From Serinus canaria (lineage: Eukaryota > Chordata > Aves > Passeriformes > Fringillidae): DNA of 64,000 bases. Where the stretch lies: assembly GCF_022539315.1 (NCBI RefSeq), contig NC_066316.1, forward strand, positions 56,049,994-56,113,993. The letters run 5' to 3'. Below the pieces are notes generated by a model. It made no database searches, was not told the origin of the DNA, and saw only the letters and a list, made by a program, of their open reading frames with translations. Numbering within the stretch: the first letter of the stretch is position 1; each line of letters opens with the position of its first letter. The translations under genes and the position numbers were made by a program. Shown piece after piece: positions 50,641-61,600 of this stretch.

Positions 50641-53600
50641 CTGAAACAAGGGAATGGCAAAAGCACAACATGTTAACCAGCACTCAGGAACATGGCTTTT
50701 TCCAGGCATACCTGTTGTTACACATATGAGATGCAACTGCTCCAACAGCGTGACCAGATGGCCACACTTCTGCATTTCAGCACTGGCACTGACTTGGTTG
50801 CTCCCTTCTACTTGATACCATTTGATAACAGGTTGAAACTACTCAAACAGAGTTTATTTGAACAGCATTCGAAGCTAACAGACTCTTAGTATTCTAACAT
50901 ATTATTTAGTATTTTATCTACATGAGAAAAATCAGTCTTAGTGGATACAAAGCACCAGATCTTCTTCAAATCATCTGCTTCATCCCTGATTTGTTAAGAA
51001 CTGACTTTAAGGCTTCATGATGTTGGTCAGTTCCTCTTTTAAAGGATGATTACGCTGTCAGATTGGTTCTTCCAGATAAGTATCTTCCACACACATCACA
51101 CTAACTCACTCCACACTCAGGTGCACAGCATGAGGATGATCAGAGGGCTGGAGCACCTGTTATGAAGACAGGCTGAGAGAGTTGGGGCTGCTCAGCCTAG
51201 GCAAGAGAAGGCTCTTGGGACACATTATAGCATCTCCCAGGACCTAAAGGGTTCAAAGAGGGACTTTTTACAAGGGCATGTAGTGATAGGACAAGGGGAC
51301 ATGTCAATTCCTACAGAATGAAAAAATAGACTCTCTTTTTCTTACAGGCTCTGTAGTCCTAGAAATTCTTAAGTTTGCACCAGCCCTAAAATAAAGGGTG
51401 CAAGGTGCTCTTGATAAGTTCAGCCTTTAGCTTGGCAATGAACTCAATCTTCTGGTAGATTTGAGTCCTGTTCATTTATAAGTGGAGACTCCTCCAGAGA
51501 AGCTGTCAGCACTCAAGGTAAGTGAGCTCCTTCCACTTTTCCTGCTGCTTTTGGAAATTTAAAAAAATTCTGTCTGCACAGAAAGAGATGACATAATTAC
51601 GCAAGAACAAGAGGGACTTTGAAGTTAATTAAACCCCAGTTCAGGGTTGTGAGTGAGCTGGGAGAAAACCAAGACTTAAGTCACTTTCCCCCTTCTTGGG
51701 CATTTCCCTTGGGGCTGTGGTAAATACCACACATATCTTTTTCCCTCTGCTCAGTCTTTAGGCCCCTAATTTCTTCAGGAATGCCATTTAAGGGATGGTG
51801 CAACACAGACTTGGCCACCTCATTTTGGTTTCTATATATACACAGTCATACCCTAAAGTACTGCACTGCTGGCAGGAATTGCAGCACAGAGCCTGGTGCA
51901 TGGAAGCTGTAGCCTTGCACCAAGCTGTGGGACCATATGGCACAATGAAGCCATATGGCAAGCTCATCTCTCCAGCACAGACTTCTCCCTTCTCTTCCTT
52001 GGAAGCTCACTCTCACAACACCTAAGCAGACCTAAATGTCTTCCCTGTCTACACAGGCACTCCCAAGGGCAGGAACTTACCTTCCCACCAGCCTGGACAG
52101 CCAATGAGCTGATTTTTTATTTGCACCTTCCTTGTGAAACCATGAAACTAAACACCCTTACCATGAAATTGTAACTGCTCCTGCAACTCCTGGTCACTGA
52201 GATATACCTACTGTGGTCACTGTGACCAATTCTCACTGTGGTCATTCACTCTCCAAGAGGATTCCAATAGCTGCACTAAGTAGCAACAGAATAAGAAAGA
52301 ACTGGTTTTGCCATAAAAACAAATTTTCCTTTACCAAATCTTCCCTCTTCCTTTACCCAGAGTAAAGGTTTCACTAAGGTTTAGGTTCAAATAAGTGTTA
52401 GGTTTAATGTATCCACTTCCTTATCCTCTAGAGATGCAAACAGAATCTGACTATCAGGGAAAGACAAAGAAGGGGGAAGCTTTCCCACTTTTCAGTATAT
52501 TGTATGTTTTCAAGTTAGTGTAAGCTGACCATGAACTGAAAGTTTGTGATACTGCCATGGAAACAGGTCCTGAAAAAAAAAATTAATTTTCAGAAGATAT
52601 GACAGCTTAGCTCTTTTTCCCTACAAATTCCCTGGTATGTAACAAGCTTCACAGACATATGGACTGCAGAAACAGTCCTAAATAAAACTTTCTCCAAGTT
52701 ATCTAAACCATTCCTAAATCCAGGGTTTTTTTTTCCTAAAACGTTTAAGGTATGTACATCATATAGAGCTGTGTGGAAGAGAAATTTCACTAACATCATT
52801 TGAGATTAATTAAATAACTCCCTTGAGGTTAACAGCTGTTGAGCAATGTTGCCTTCTCCCAAACCCATGCTGATAAAAAAGAGGAGTCATATTACACTAA
52901 ACATTTATATTACTTCTTTATCCTAATACAGGTCTCTTCCAGACACACTGTGTGACTAATAAAAAACATCTTAGGCCACATCCCCAGAACTGTCTTGAGA
53001 AAAACATCCCAAACCTGAGACGACATGCACACAAAGGGCACACTAAAGCATGGCCAAGACTCCTCCCTTCTCAATAATTTCACCCTTTTCCTAAGCATCA
53101 CAATACATTGCATTTAACAGTGCTAATGTCAGTGTTTGAGAACTAAGGAAGAAAATAAAATCCAGCGGTATTTAGCTCAGAACTTTATGCAGAGTTTACT
53201 TCCCTAAAGAAGAAAAAGATAGGTATAGAAATTGAGGTAAACACTGAAATTTGACCCAGGACTAGAACTGGAAAAAGCAGAGGGGAGTTGTCTAAGGGTA
53301 TAAGAGTGGGTATCAGTTTGCTTGGCAACAGCACCACATCTTTCATCTCTTTTTCCAAATGAAGCAAACAACTCAAGAGACTTCAAAAATCAGAAAAACA
53401 CATAATCCCTTAAGTCCATTAAGTCTCTTGAGCTACCCAGGCTGCTGAGCTTGGGAGGATGAGGGACCAAAATCAAGAAGGATAAATACATATAATCTAG
53501 AACCATAACAGACACAGTTCAGAAAAGAATGGCTAAGATTTGCAAAATGCACAGAAAATACACTTTCACATGTCTGGAGAGGTATTACCTAATGTGAGAG

Positions 53601-53861
53601 TGACTGGGGATGTCTTTAAACTGTCAAAGAAACCTATCTTTCAGAATTTTAGCAAAGTTTCTTGAGTTATTGCAGATACTTGACCAAGTTTAGAGCAACA
53701 TGCTGCACCTGCATTTGTTATGAACCCACACTTCCCACTTGGTTAAAACTGGTCATTCTTGCTGTCACAGCAGAAACAGCTCTGATTCAGGTAAAATTAA
53801 GCCAATTAGGAGATAAGTTATAATGAAATCCAAGACAGAGTGAGGCTTTCTGACTCCATAC
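50641..53861. other. Intron 5 of window, 3.2 kb
   Basis: Contains a short CR1 fragment (about 51125-51320). The rest is unique-looking. The acceptor-side sequence before exon 6 lies in the adjoining bases of this intron. Confidence 0.8.
51125..51320 (+). mobile_element. CR1 LINE internal fragment
   Basis: GGGCTGGAGCACCTGTTATG, AGGCTGAGAGAGTTGGGGCT, GAGGGACTTTTTACAAGGGC and TAGTGATAGGACAAGGGG match the ORF2 3' part of avian CR1. Both ends are eroded and the terminal 3' repeat is absent. Confidence 0.85.
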
Positions 53862-53964
53862 CTCTTTGCCATGTTATGGTGGATGGGTCAATATCAAGGC
53901 GCACAAATTTGCTGATCTCCTCTTCTGTTAAAGTCTCAGGATCAGTCTTGTTTATTCCCAGCCT
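53862..53964 (-). CDS. MTHFD1L: MTHFD1L exon 5 of window
   Basis: A 103-bp exon, phase 0 at the start and one base over at the end. Acceptor TCTCTGTAG, donor GTATGG. The 34 codons read from [18 protein letters not shown] to [12 protein letters not shown]. The motif GINKTDP and the later [12 protein letters not shown] match the family segment preceding the VxDTNDRFLR block. AG dinucleotides at both 53965-53966 and 53963-53964 make a two-base shift of the acceptor conceivable, but only a start at 53964 keeps the frame from exon 4. Confidence 0.96.
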
Positions 53965-55314
53965 CTACAGAGAAAAAGTTCAAGAAGTGCAATGAAATGG
54001 CTTATTTGTTTCAAATGGTGTAGCTGCTCTGCCTTAGCAACCCCACATATGTAAGTGAGGGTTTCAACCTTAGTAATCCTGTTTTGAGAAAAATGCAACA
54101 TGATCCCACATTGATTTCTTTACAACTGACATCTTGTTAGATATAAGGAATCATCACACTGAAAATAATTCACAGCAAAATAATTCAATTATATTGTAAA
54201 TTATGATTCCTGTATGTGAATGTTATAAAGCCAAACTTTTATTTACTCAGTTGCAGCTCATGTGAAGAGAAAAATCCATTTGAAATATAGAGATAGTTGG
54301 TATGTTATGAATAAAGCAAACACTCCTCCCCCTCTTTCCCTAGCCTGTTTTCTGTAACAGTGTAAACAAGAACAAACTGAAAATATCCCAAAATTCTGAT
54401 AGAACAATCTCTGAGCCTGACTCTGGTTTAGAGTCAAGCAGGTATCATCCTCATTTTAGCTGACTGACATTCCACTGAGCAGCACAAAAGCTTAAAATGT
54501 TATGAGGACTCTTTTACCCCCCACCAAAACAGAAGCTGTCACTCCCTCTATCCTTCTTTCCACCCCAAATTCCAAGTGTGCACCAGGCAGTTTCCCACTG
54601 CCATCCCATGACCGAAACACGGTCAGTCAGGACTCACAAGCCAACAACAAACATGGAACTGGCCACAGAGGAACAGGAGCTGTCCTTAGGGGTGACATTT
54701 GAGAGGTTCATATTCTCTTTCTCCTACACTGGTGGGCTGTGTTCCTCTCTAGGTTTTTATCAGAATGGCACTCTCAATGTTCCAGACATGTGGAACGCAC
54801 ATGAATTGCACAGGAAGCTCTTCTGGAAGCATTCAGGGAGCAAGATGGGATGCAAAAATACACTGAGCATACAAATGTACCCCTTGAAGGAAGAACACTG
54901 TCAAACTGACATCAATAAAACCCCAGAAGTATATGCTATATTAGACTTTCAAAATCAGAAAATATTGCAAAACCAAAGAATGTGAGCTTTCAAATGTGAC
55001 TATACCATAATTGGAAAAGTATTTTAAAAACTTTGACTTTAATATTTCATCAGAAAAGACACAACATTTAAAAACATGACTGGTTTATTTCAGGAGAAAA
55101 GAATAGCAAAAATGTTATTTATAAAAATAATATCAGACCCAGATCCTATTACTCCTAGGATGATGCTTTCAGAAAAAAAGTCTAGACTTGATATATTCAT
55201 GAGGGTTTATACAAACTCAGTCCCATACATCAAATAATTTTAAACAAGTTGTGTAAGAGACTACATTTCATGAAGAGACACCATAACAGAGGAGAGACTG
55301 AATGAACAACTTAC
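53965..55314. other. Intron 4 of window, 1350 bp
   Basis: No repeat or exon recognised. The plus-strand ORF 54578-54985 (135 codons) has no family resemblance and lies opposite the gene. It is taken as chance. Confidence 0.8.
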
Positions 55315-55389
55315 TCTCAGACGGGCAAGCTGAATAGCAGAAAATCCTCTCACGCCGTTAACCACTGGAACCAGCCTGTTATACAGAGA
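55315..55389 (-). CDS. MTHFD1L: MTHFD1L exon 4 of window
   Basis: A 75-bp exon, phase 0 at both ends, 25 codons. Acceptor TTTTTCTAG after a T-rich tract, donor GTAAGT. The translation SLYNRLVPVV continues to IQLARLR and matches the LYNRLVP...FS..QLARL region of MTHFD1L. It lies between the conserved core and the linker helix encoded by the next exon. The length is a multiple of three, so skipping it would remove 25 residues without changing the frame. Confidence 0.96.
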
Positions 55390-56299
55390 CTAGAAAAACC
55401 ACACAAGAAGTTGAAGGGAAAAGTTAATGCTTTTAAAAAGCTAATGCTTTTCTAATTTATTCCACCTAATTTCAGTAAGAACTTCCTAACCACATAAGTT
55501 GTGGACTTCTGATTAGAGACTTCAAGAACAATTCTGAGAAGGCAGCAGGCTTCTGAGCCATGTCTATGATTTAACAGTCTAAAATCCAATTACCAAAAAT
55601 CATTGGTTTTCTGTGTTTCAGAAAAAAAAAAAAAAATTTGAAACTGGGAACCTTTTAAAACTTTAACCAAGATCCAAAGTATTTACAGTACAATTATAAT
55701 TTCCAAACTGGCCTAAAAGTACATTGATCTAAATGTACATTGTGTACAAATGTACATTGTGTACAAATGTACCAAGCAAAGGGTACAACCCTGCTCAGTT
55801 TTAATGCTGCAGACAAGATCTTCCCCCTCCTCTTTAAAGCCTCAAGTTAAGATTTGTTTAAGGTCACAATATATTTAGCAGAGGGACAAGGATCTAGTTT
55901 ATTTTCCCCATAACTCCTTCTTCTTCAGGTACATCATACCCAACCACATATCAGAAATAACAATTTGTAACTTTGAAACGAGTCTTCAAAGTACTGAAAA
56001 GAATAGGACTATAGGTATGGAAAACATGCTTTATTACACTGTTTAGTACAGTCAGAAATAGTTGTCAATGTTCTGGGCACAGGATCCTTATCTTAAAGAC
56101 TACCTTATGATAGCTATTTGCTAGAAAAATACATTGTATATGGAAAATTTCCCAGCAGAACATAAAATGGCTTCAGCAACAGTTACTGTTCACATGGTGA
56201 AAATACAAAATTATAGACAACATGTTTTTCTCTGAAATGCAGTTTATTGAAAAACTGAAAATAAAAAATGTTATCTGGATAGGAGAAAATAATTCTCAC
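55390..56299. other. Intron 3 of window, 910 bp
   Basis: AT-rich intron containing the 17-bp tandem repeat at 55731. Nothing else seen. Confidence 0.8.
55731..55772. repeat. 17-bp tandem repeat, about 2.5 copies
   Basis: AAATGTACATTGTGTAC occurs twice in perfect tandem (55731-55747, 55748-55764) plus AAATGTAC. The unit is itself rich in TGTACA palindromes. Confidence 0.93.
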
Positions 56300-56407
56300 C
56301 TTATCAGATTGAGTATTCTCATGCAAGATCCTAGCATCAATAGCAGCAGCCAGCAAATTATTTGCAGCAGTTATAGCATGAATATCTCCAGTCAAATGAA
56401 GATTGAA
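56300..56407 (-). CDS. MTHFD1L: MTHFD1L exon 3 of window: [17 protein letters not shown] region
   Basis: A 108-bp exon, phase 0 at both ends, 36 codons. Acceptor CCCTTCTAG, donor GTGAGA. The translation runs from [20 protein letters not shown] to NTQSDK. The segment [20 protein letters not shown] is one of the most conserved in formyl-THF synthetases, from bacteria to mammals, and lines the nucleotide and formyl phosphate pocket (family knowledge). The flanking introns are short, 816 and 910 bp. Confidence 0.97.
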
Positions 56408-57223
56408 CTAGAAGGGGGAAACAACAGGATCTTTGTATAAGAAAATATCTAATTCAATTCACTAGGACAAATTAGCAGCACAAATCATTGCCATCTCCTT
56501 GAGACTGCAGCTCTGATTAGTCAGCTGTCAGGGTAGACTAAAGAATTCCAGGTGAAAATACACTGGGCCATCTGAGTACATGGTAAACTACTCTAAGTGT
56601 AGCCTAACAAAGCCAAGAACATCTTCATTCTTTGCTAAATGATTCAAGAATAAGAAGCCAAGAGTTACAGTTCCCCATCATTGATGTGGAATCAGTTTAG
56701 CATTACTAACCACGAACTGGCCTGGACCAGAGGTGTGGATTACTGCTGAACGTGCCCCAGAGCACAGCATGCATCCTGGCTTTGGGGCCATAGCCCAGCT
56801 CTCTGTTAGCTGCAGGAGAACAGCCCTAACCTCACTGGCATGAAGTTTGCTGATAAAAATTTAACAAAGTTTTGTGAAATCTCTGAAATGAGCATCCCAA
56901 ATTAAGACTTGTGTTACACAGGTGCTGTATTTGTTATGTGTCTGACAGGAGTTGGAAGATCAGTTTTAATGGCACATTAGGACTCTGCTTGGACCAGCTG
57001 CGAATGGTCAAGGTGGTTCCTCACCAGTTCTAGCCAGAGAGGTTTTGCTGAGCTCTAAATTAGACCCTCTCAGAAACTGCCACACATTTCCAAACAAGCA
57101 CTGTGAATGTTATAGAATCATTAGGGTCGGAAAAACCTCCAAGATCATCAAGTCAATCTTCAGCCCTGAATGCCACCACGCCCACTAAGCCATCTCACAG
57201 ACTGCAGGCTGAGGCTGTCTCAC
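56408..57223. other. Intron 2 of window, 816 bp
   Basis: Mostly unique. A CR1 3' end lies at about 57110-57195, close to the exon 2 donor. Confidence 0.8.
57110..57195 (-). mobile_element. CR1 LINE 3'-end fragment, sense to MTHFD1L
   Basis: TATAGAATCATTAGGGTCGG followed by AAAAACCTCCAAGATCATCA, CCACCACGCCCACTAAGCCA is the reverse complement of a CR1 3' terminus, where GATTCTAT marks the end. It is short and eroded. In transcript direction it starts about 28 bp after the exon 2 donor. Confidence 0.8.
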
Positions 57224-57270
57224 CTCCTCCATGGGGATCACTTGAGCATATCCACCTCCAGCTGCTCCAC
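57224..57270 (-). CDS. MTHFD1L: MTHFD1L exon 2 of window: 47-bp signature-1 exon
   Basis: A 47-bp exon too short to show as an ORF. Acceptor CCCTGTGCAG, donor GTGAGA. Two bases complete a Gly with the final G of the previous exon. Fifteen codons follow: GAAGGGYAQVIPMEE. Joined to exon 1 this gives GVKGGAAGGGY, the formyl-THF synthetase signature 1, a Gly-rich loop near the nucleotide site. The length is exactly what the family alignment predicts and the reading frame joins on both sides. A CR1 fragment begins about 28 bp past the donor on the transcript strand. Because 47 is not a multiple of three, skipping this exon would shift the frame. Confidence 0.95.
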
Positions 57271-58498
57271 CTGCACAGGGAAGCACATGGTCACATCAGT
57301 TCTGGAAAAAAAACATCTTTAAACACACCAAGTGAAACATACAGCAATGATGACACATTTTTGGCATTTTGATTTCTATTAGAAGATCAGTGATGCATCC
57401 AAATAAACATGATTTCCTTAATCTTGCTGGCTTTTTTTTTAGCAGGTAGCAAAAAAGGAATTCTTGCTCTGAAATAAAAATCTACACGTGAAGGGTGGTA
57501 CAGGCTCTGGCTACATAAATCTGCTCCTGCCCAGATTTAGGACACAGTCATGCACATGCAGCTGCTGGGTGGAAAGACAAAGCAGTCACAAGCAAGCACT
57601 GCTTCTAAATGAAACCTTCACACCCTTTCCTGAGCACTCCTCCCCCTCTACCTCTCGTGGTACAGGCAAAGAAATTTGCTGTTGCCTATGCACAAGTTGA
57701 GTGGAGGGATTAAAGCACTCACATGCACCAGTCTTAGCTGAGAAGCACCAGCACCAGGAGCCTTCCAGCTGAAACCAAACTTGTTAACTTAAACTTCAGC
57801 AAAGCAAAGCAGAGCAGATGGGGAGTGCCTGCCCAGTTAGGCACCAATTTCAGCTGAGAAATGGCAAAAAAGAGATTGCATTACTTCCTATCATCAGCAT
57901 TGAAGATGGGCTTGAAATCTGGCTGGGTCTTACCTGGCCCTCAGGCTCTTACAGGGTTTCTAGGCAAAAAGGCAGCAGCCCACGATTAGAGGCGACAGCT
58001 CAGGAGAACAGAGAGAAGAGGTTCAGACCTAGCCAAACGTGTGCTGCTGGCACAACTGAACCACAACTGCTAAATTCCTTGTATTGCTTGGAAATATCCA
58101 GCGTGGACCCTTTCTCAAGGAGTAACTTGACAATAATGTTTAGAAAGGTATTTAAGGAGTCTCCAAGTAGAGGGGTGGCTGGAAGGGCGTGTACTCACAA
58201 AAAATTCCTCATGACTAATTACATCCCTCTGCCTTTCACTATGTTTAGGCTTTATCTGCATTATCAGTACATGTTAAGTGCAGGAACATGGGTATGAACC
58301 TTGCACAGGAAGTCATGTGCAAGAAACCTTCATCTATTAGTTACATACATATTAAAAAATCGAATATGCTACTACTGGGACAATCCACCGAGTGAAGCAA
58401 TTAAGAAAGTAAAAAAGAAGAAATAAATTTAAAAAGGCAGAAAAGCAGTATTTCCTTTTAATCTGAAAGAGGTCATAGGTTCTGCAAATACTATGTAC
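57271..58498. other. Intron 1 of window, 1228 bp
   Basis: Unique-looking. The plus-strand ORF 57818-58297 (159 codons) runs antisense to the gene, with no recognisable domain. Not called. Confidence 0.8.
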
Positions 58499-58635
58499 CT
58501 TTCACTCCAAAAGTGGGTCCTTGAGAAGGCTGTCTCAGACAAGCAAAGGAATTAATGTTAAGGTGTGCAGTAAGCGCCTGAACGAGACCAACTGTGACTG
58601 TGCTTTTCCCCTCTCCTAGGGGTGTAGGGGTTATT
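58499..58635 (-). CDS. MTHFD1L: MTHFD1L exon 1 of window: ATP-binding loop
   Basis: A 137-bp internal exon. Acceptor TTTTGCTAG, donor GTACAT. It begins with the last base of a codon (a Gly is expected), reads 45 full codons, and ends with one G. The translation starts [20 protein letters not shown], which contains the synthetase phosphate-binding loop [11 protein letters not shown]. It continues to [16 protein letters not shown]. The Arg of CLRQPS is conserved in formyl-THF synthetases and is implicated in phosphate binding (family knowledge). The final GVK opens signature 1, which is completed by the next exon after a 1228-bp intron. The preceding exon, expected to end in a VVVAG-like stretch, was not found up to 64000. 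Confidence 0.96.
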
Positions 58636-61600
58636 CTAGCAAAACAAGAAAAAAGATTAATCAAATTCTTTGCTGATGTCAGCCTGGCTAAGGATATCAG
58701 AACTTGGAGCTTTTGATTTCAATGAGGAATATTTGTACAGCAAATTTCAATAAGATTATTTTATCTTCACAAAAATACTGCCACAATGTTAGCCCCTAGC
58801 TCAAGCTGGAATGCTAATATACATGTGTCTTCTATTTAAGCAATTTACTATGATAGCATAAAAAGAGAAGATTATTTTGGCAAAAGTTCTAAAAAGAATA
58901 TATTGAATTTAGACGTTTTTATTACAGCACAAAAGTCTCACCAGTTTCATTAACAAACCATCCATCACGAAACTCTAAGCATGTATTAATATTTTTCTGC
59001 AGTAATGCATGAGATCTTTTATTCCCACTGTTCAGACTTTGAATGAAATAATATTTTAAGTTAAATAACCAACAGTTTTGTTTGTAGAACTCAGCTATGC
59101 CTCTCCAGCTTCCATGTCACCATAACCCTCAACAATGAAAGATCAACTGCTTTTTAAATAAAACAGGACACAAAATCCACTAGATTCAATTGAACATGAT
59201 TCATTGTACACTTCTGTTTCAGAGATTTAAGGGCAATAGGGTACAATGACAATCACAGTCCATACAAAAGCTCAAAAGCCTCATGCTACAGCTCCCATAT
59301 TTAGACCATGACTGAAACAGGACAGAATTTTAAAAATACCTGCAAACTCAAATCAGAGACTCTAACCTCCACCCTATTCTTGTCCCTTTAATAAAGGGAC
59401 AATGACAGCTGGTTTTGCAAGTAGAAAACTTCATCAGCCTTCAGTGAACAAGAGACACCTCAGTTTAAATGATCCTTCCTCTCCCTACTTTCAACATCAG
59501 CATATTTGTTTATGATCCACCTTAAGTGTGTGGGGCACTAGGGTTTTTCTTTTCTTTCTGTTTTTCTTTCTTGATGTATGAATACATCTCATGGCTACAA
59601 AATGCACTTCTGAGGCAGCATGTCTTTTTCTGATTGGCAAAAGAAGAAAGCCCCAGTCCTTTTTCCATTCACACCACTCTCACACAAATCTTCCTTTTTG
59701 GCAAAGAGTAACCATTCATATCTTTGGTGTCTTTTCTACTTGCAGAGAAGTACTTTAGTGAAGCTGATGTTAAAAACTAGTGCTCATTCCCAAGGAACTA
59801 CAAGCATGCACATGGATCTAGTCAAAGGGGAACCCTTATCTTGTGACCTTTTCAAAACTTGAGCTGAAACATCTAGCTCTAATTAGAAACACTTCCTTCC
59901 CCAACTAGTAATTTTTCCTAGATATTGCTATCCTCAGATCACAATTCAAATGGCACAAAAACATGAGAGTAATTGCTAGAATCAGCTTAGTTCAGCCAGT
60001 TCACAGACTGGCAAAAGCACTTCTTCATCCCACAAAAGAAAATTGATGAAAAATGTTAACTTTTCATAAATCTATATTTTACAGCATTATCAGATCCTTG
60101 GCTTTTACTTTAAAAAAGATGCCCTGGATAGATATGTCTGGAAAAATGTGGGCAGCTTGGAAGCAAGTCAAATCAACATCTCTGTATTGTTCTAGGGAAA
60201 AAAAATGTGATTCAGAAAAGTAATCTTTTAACTGAAGTTTCAGTGAAATCAATGGGGTTAAGCACATTTATAAGAGATTCCCAGAATTTTTCCTTTGAAC
60301 TGCTCTTATGTGACCATGGGCCACTTGTTTGGGCACTTGGTTTTAGCAATTTTCTCCCACACTTTATAACATGTGTTCGCCAACCATCCAATTCTTAAAC
60401 ATTATCAATTAACTTACTATTCAGACTATTTCATTAGCCTGGAATTGCACTTCTTTGACTTAAAAAGGAATTCATAGAATTGTAGCAAAATATTATGTAG
60501 AGCCAAAAAAAAAAAAGGTGGGAGATTTAAAGCACATCCTTTATCTCAAAAGCAGTTTTGGTCCCTGTCATTTCTTTATCCATACTAGGCCTTCTTATTT
60601 CCTTCTGATGTACTACAGGAGCACAGAATGCTACTTCATTCCTTTTATTTTCAAGTTTGCAGTTCCTAGAAGAAAGGATTCTTTCAATCTCTGCATTGTC
60701 AGGACAGGGAGCCCTCAGGGTTTAACTGATACCACACAGATAGCTTCCTTTTTTCCCACCACTCTTTTTCTCACCTCCTTTTTGTCCCAGGATCCTTACT
60801 TTAGAACAAATGAGTTTCTTTCAGAGCACCACAGCCAGGTTAACTCATTTTTACTACCAGTTTCACATTCTGACTACTGTTCTAACACTGGTTTCCCCAA
60901 ACCCATTCAAGTAATTCTTAGCATGGTTTCTCCTTACCCCTTGTTCTCCCCTACTATCTCATTCACTTTTGTCTATTGTCCTACTCTCATTTACTTGATC
61001 CTCTTATTCCTGTGCATTAAAACCAGATTTAAAGTATATATAAATAATCCTGAGGCATTACTTTGTTAAAAAACTTAACAAGGTAACAACTCTTGAAGCA
61101 ATCAATTATTTAAAAATAACAACAACAAAACAGAAAGAAAAAACAATAATTAAAAACCCAAAAGAAAAGTATTCTACTATAAAAGAGACACTTATAATTG
61201 TTTACTGGAAGTCACCAGTAAAGAACTTTCCAAAAACTCAGTGCACACAGTGGCTGCACTACTAACAGAAAAAATTGCATTTGCAGGGCATCCTGTTGGT
61301 GGCTACCTCTATTTTTGAGCATCAGACATATGAAGTTCACACTCAAGAGATTTCAGAGACACCATCCCTGGTTATTTATTTGGTTTCAGCTCAAAATGTG
61401 GCAGGTGGATGATATGGCATGCACAGCAACACGGGGGCTCTTCACAACTCTTATGAAACCAGTAAAATCAAAGATGCAGCCTTCATCCAGCAAAGGAAAT
61501 GAAACTGCAATTGACAAATGCAGACCCAGAATGCATTGGTAGCATAAAGAATAATATCTACTTGTCACAGAAGAAAACAACAGAGTCAAGTGTCATGTTA

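Larger units (their letters stand above)
9101..58635 (-). other. MTHFD1L: MTHFD1L gene span, 13 internal exons visible
   Basis: Seen: thirteen minus-strand exons whose phases chain without a break from 58635 down to 9101, giving about 443 codons and no internal stop. Family knowledge: MTHFD1L is a mitochondrial homodimeric enzyme that interconverts formate, ATP and THF with 10-formyl-THF, ADP and phosphate. In cells it mainly releases formate for cytosolic one-carbon metabolism. Of the roughly 980-residue protein, the visible part should be about residues 420-865, inside the synthetase domain (an estimate by inference). MTHFD1L is chosen over MTHFD1 from residues such as VADGCCNLQKQIQITQLFG in exon 12. 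The 5' exons, including the targeting peptide, and the last C-terminal exons lie outside the window. Confidence 0.95.

Noticed and set aside
57818..58297. 159-codon plus-strand ORF
   Set aside because: Antisense within an MTHFD1L intron, no recognisable motif, and composition like surrounding intron.
59330..59350. Minus-strand TTTGCAGGTATTTT, considered as the boundary of the missing upstream exon
   Set aside because: Translation on either side does not match the expected MTHFD1L segment, and no partner site gives the required phase.
60518..61069. 183-codon plus-strand ORF
   Set aside because: It lies in pyrimidine-rich intron where stop codons are scarce. The protein is Ser/Phe/Leu-rich, with no domain, no promoter context and no splice-supported neighbours.
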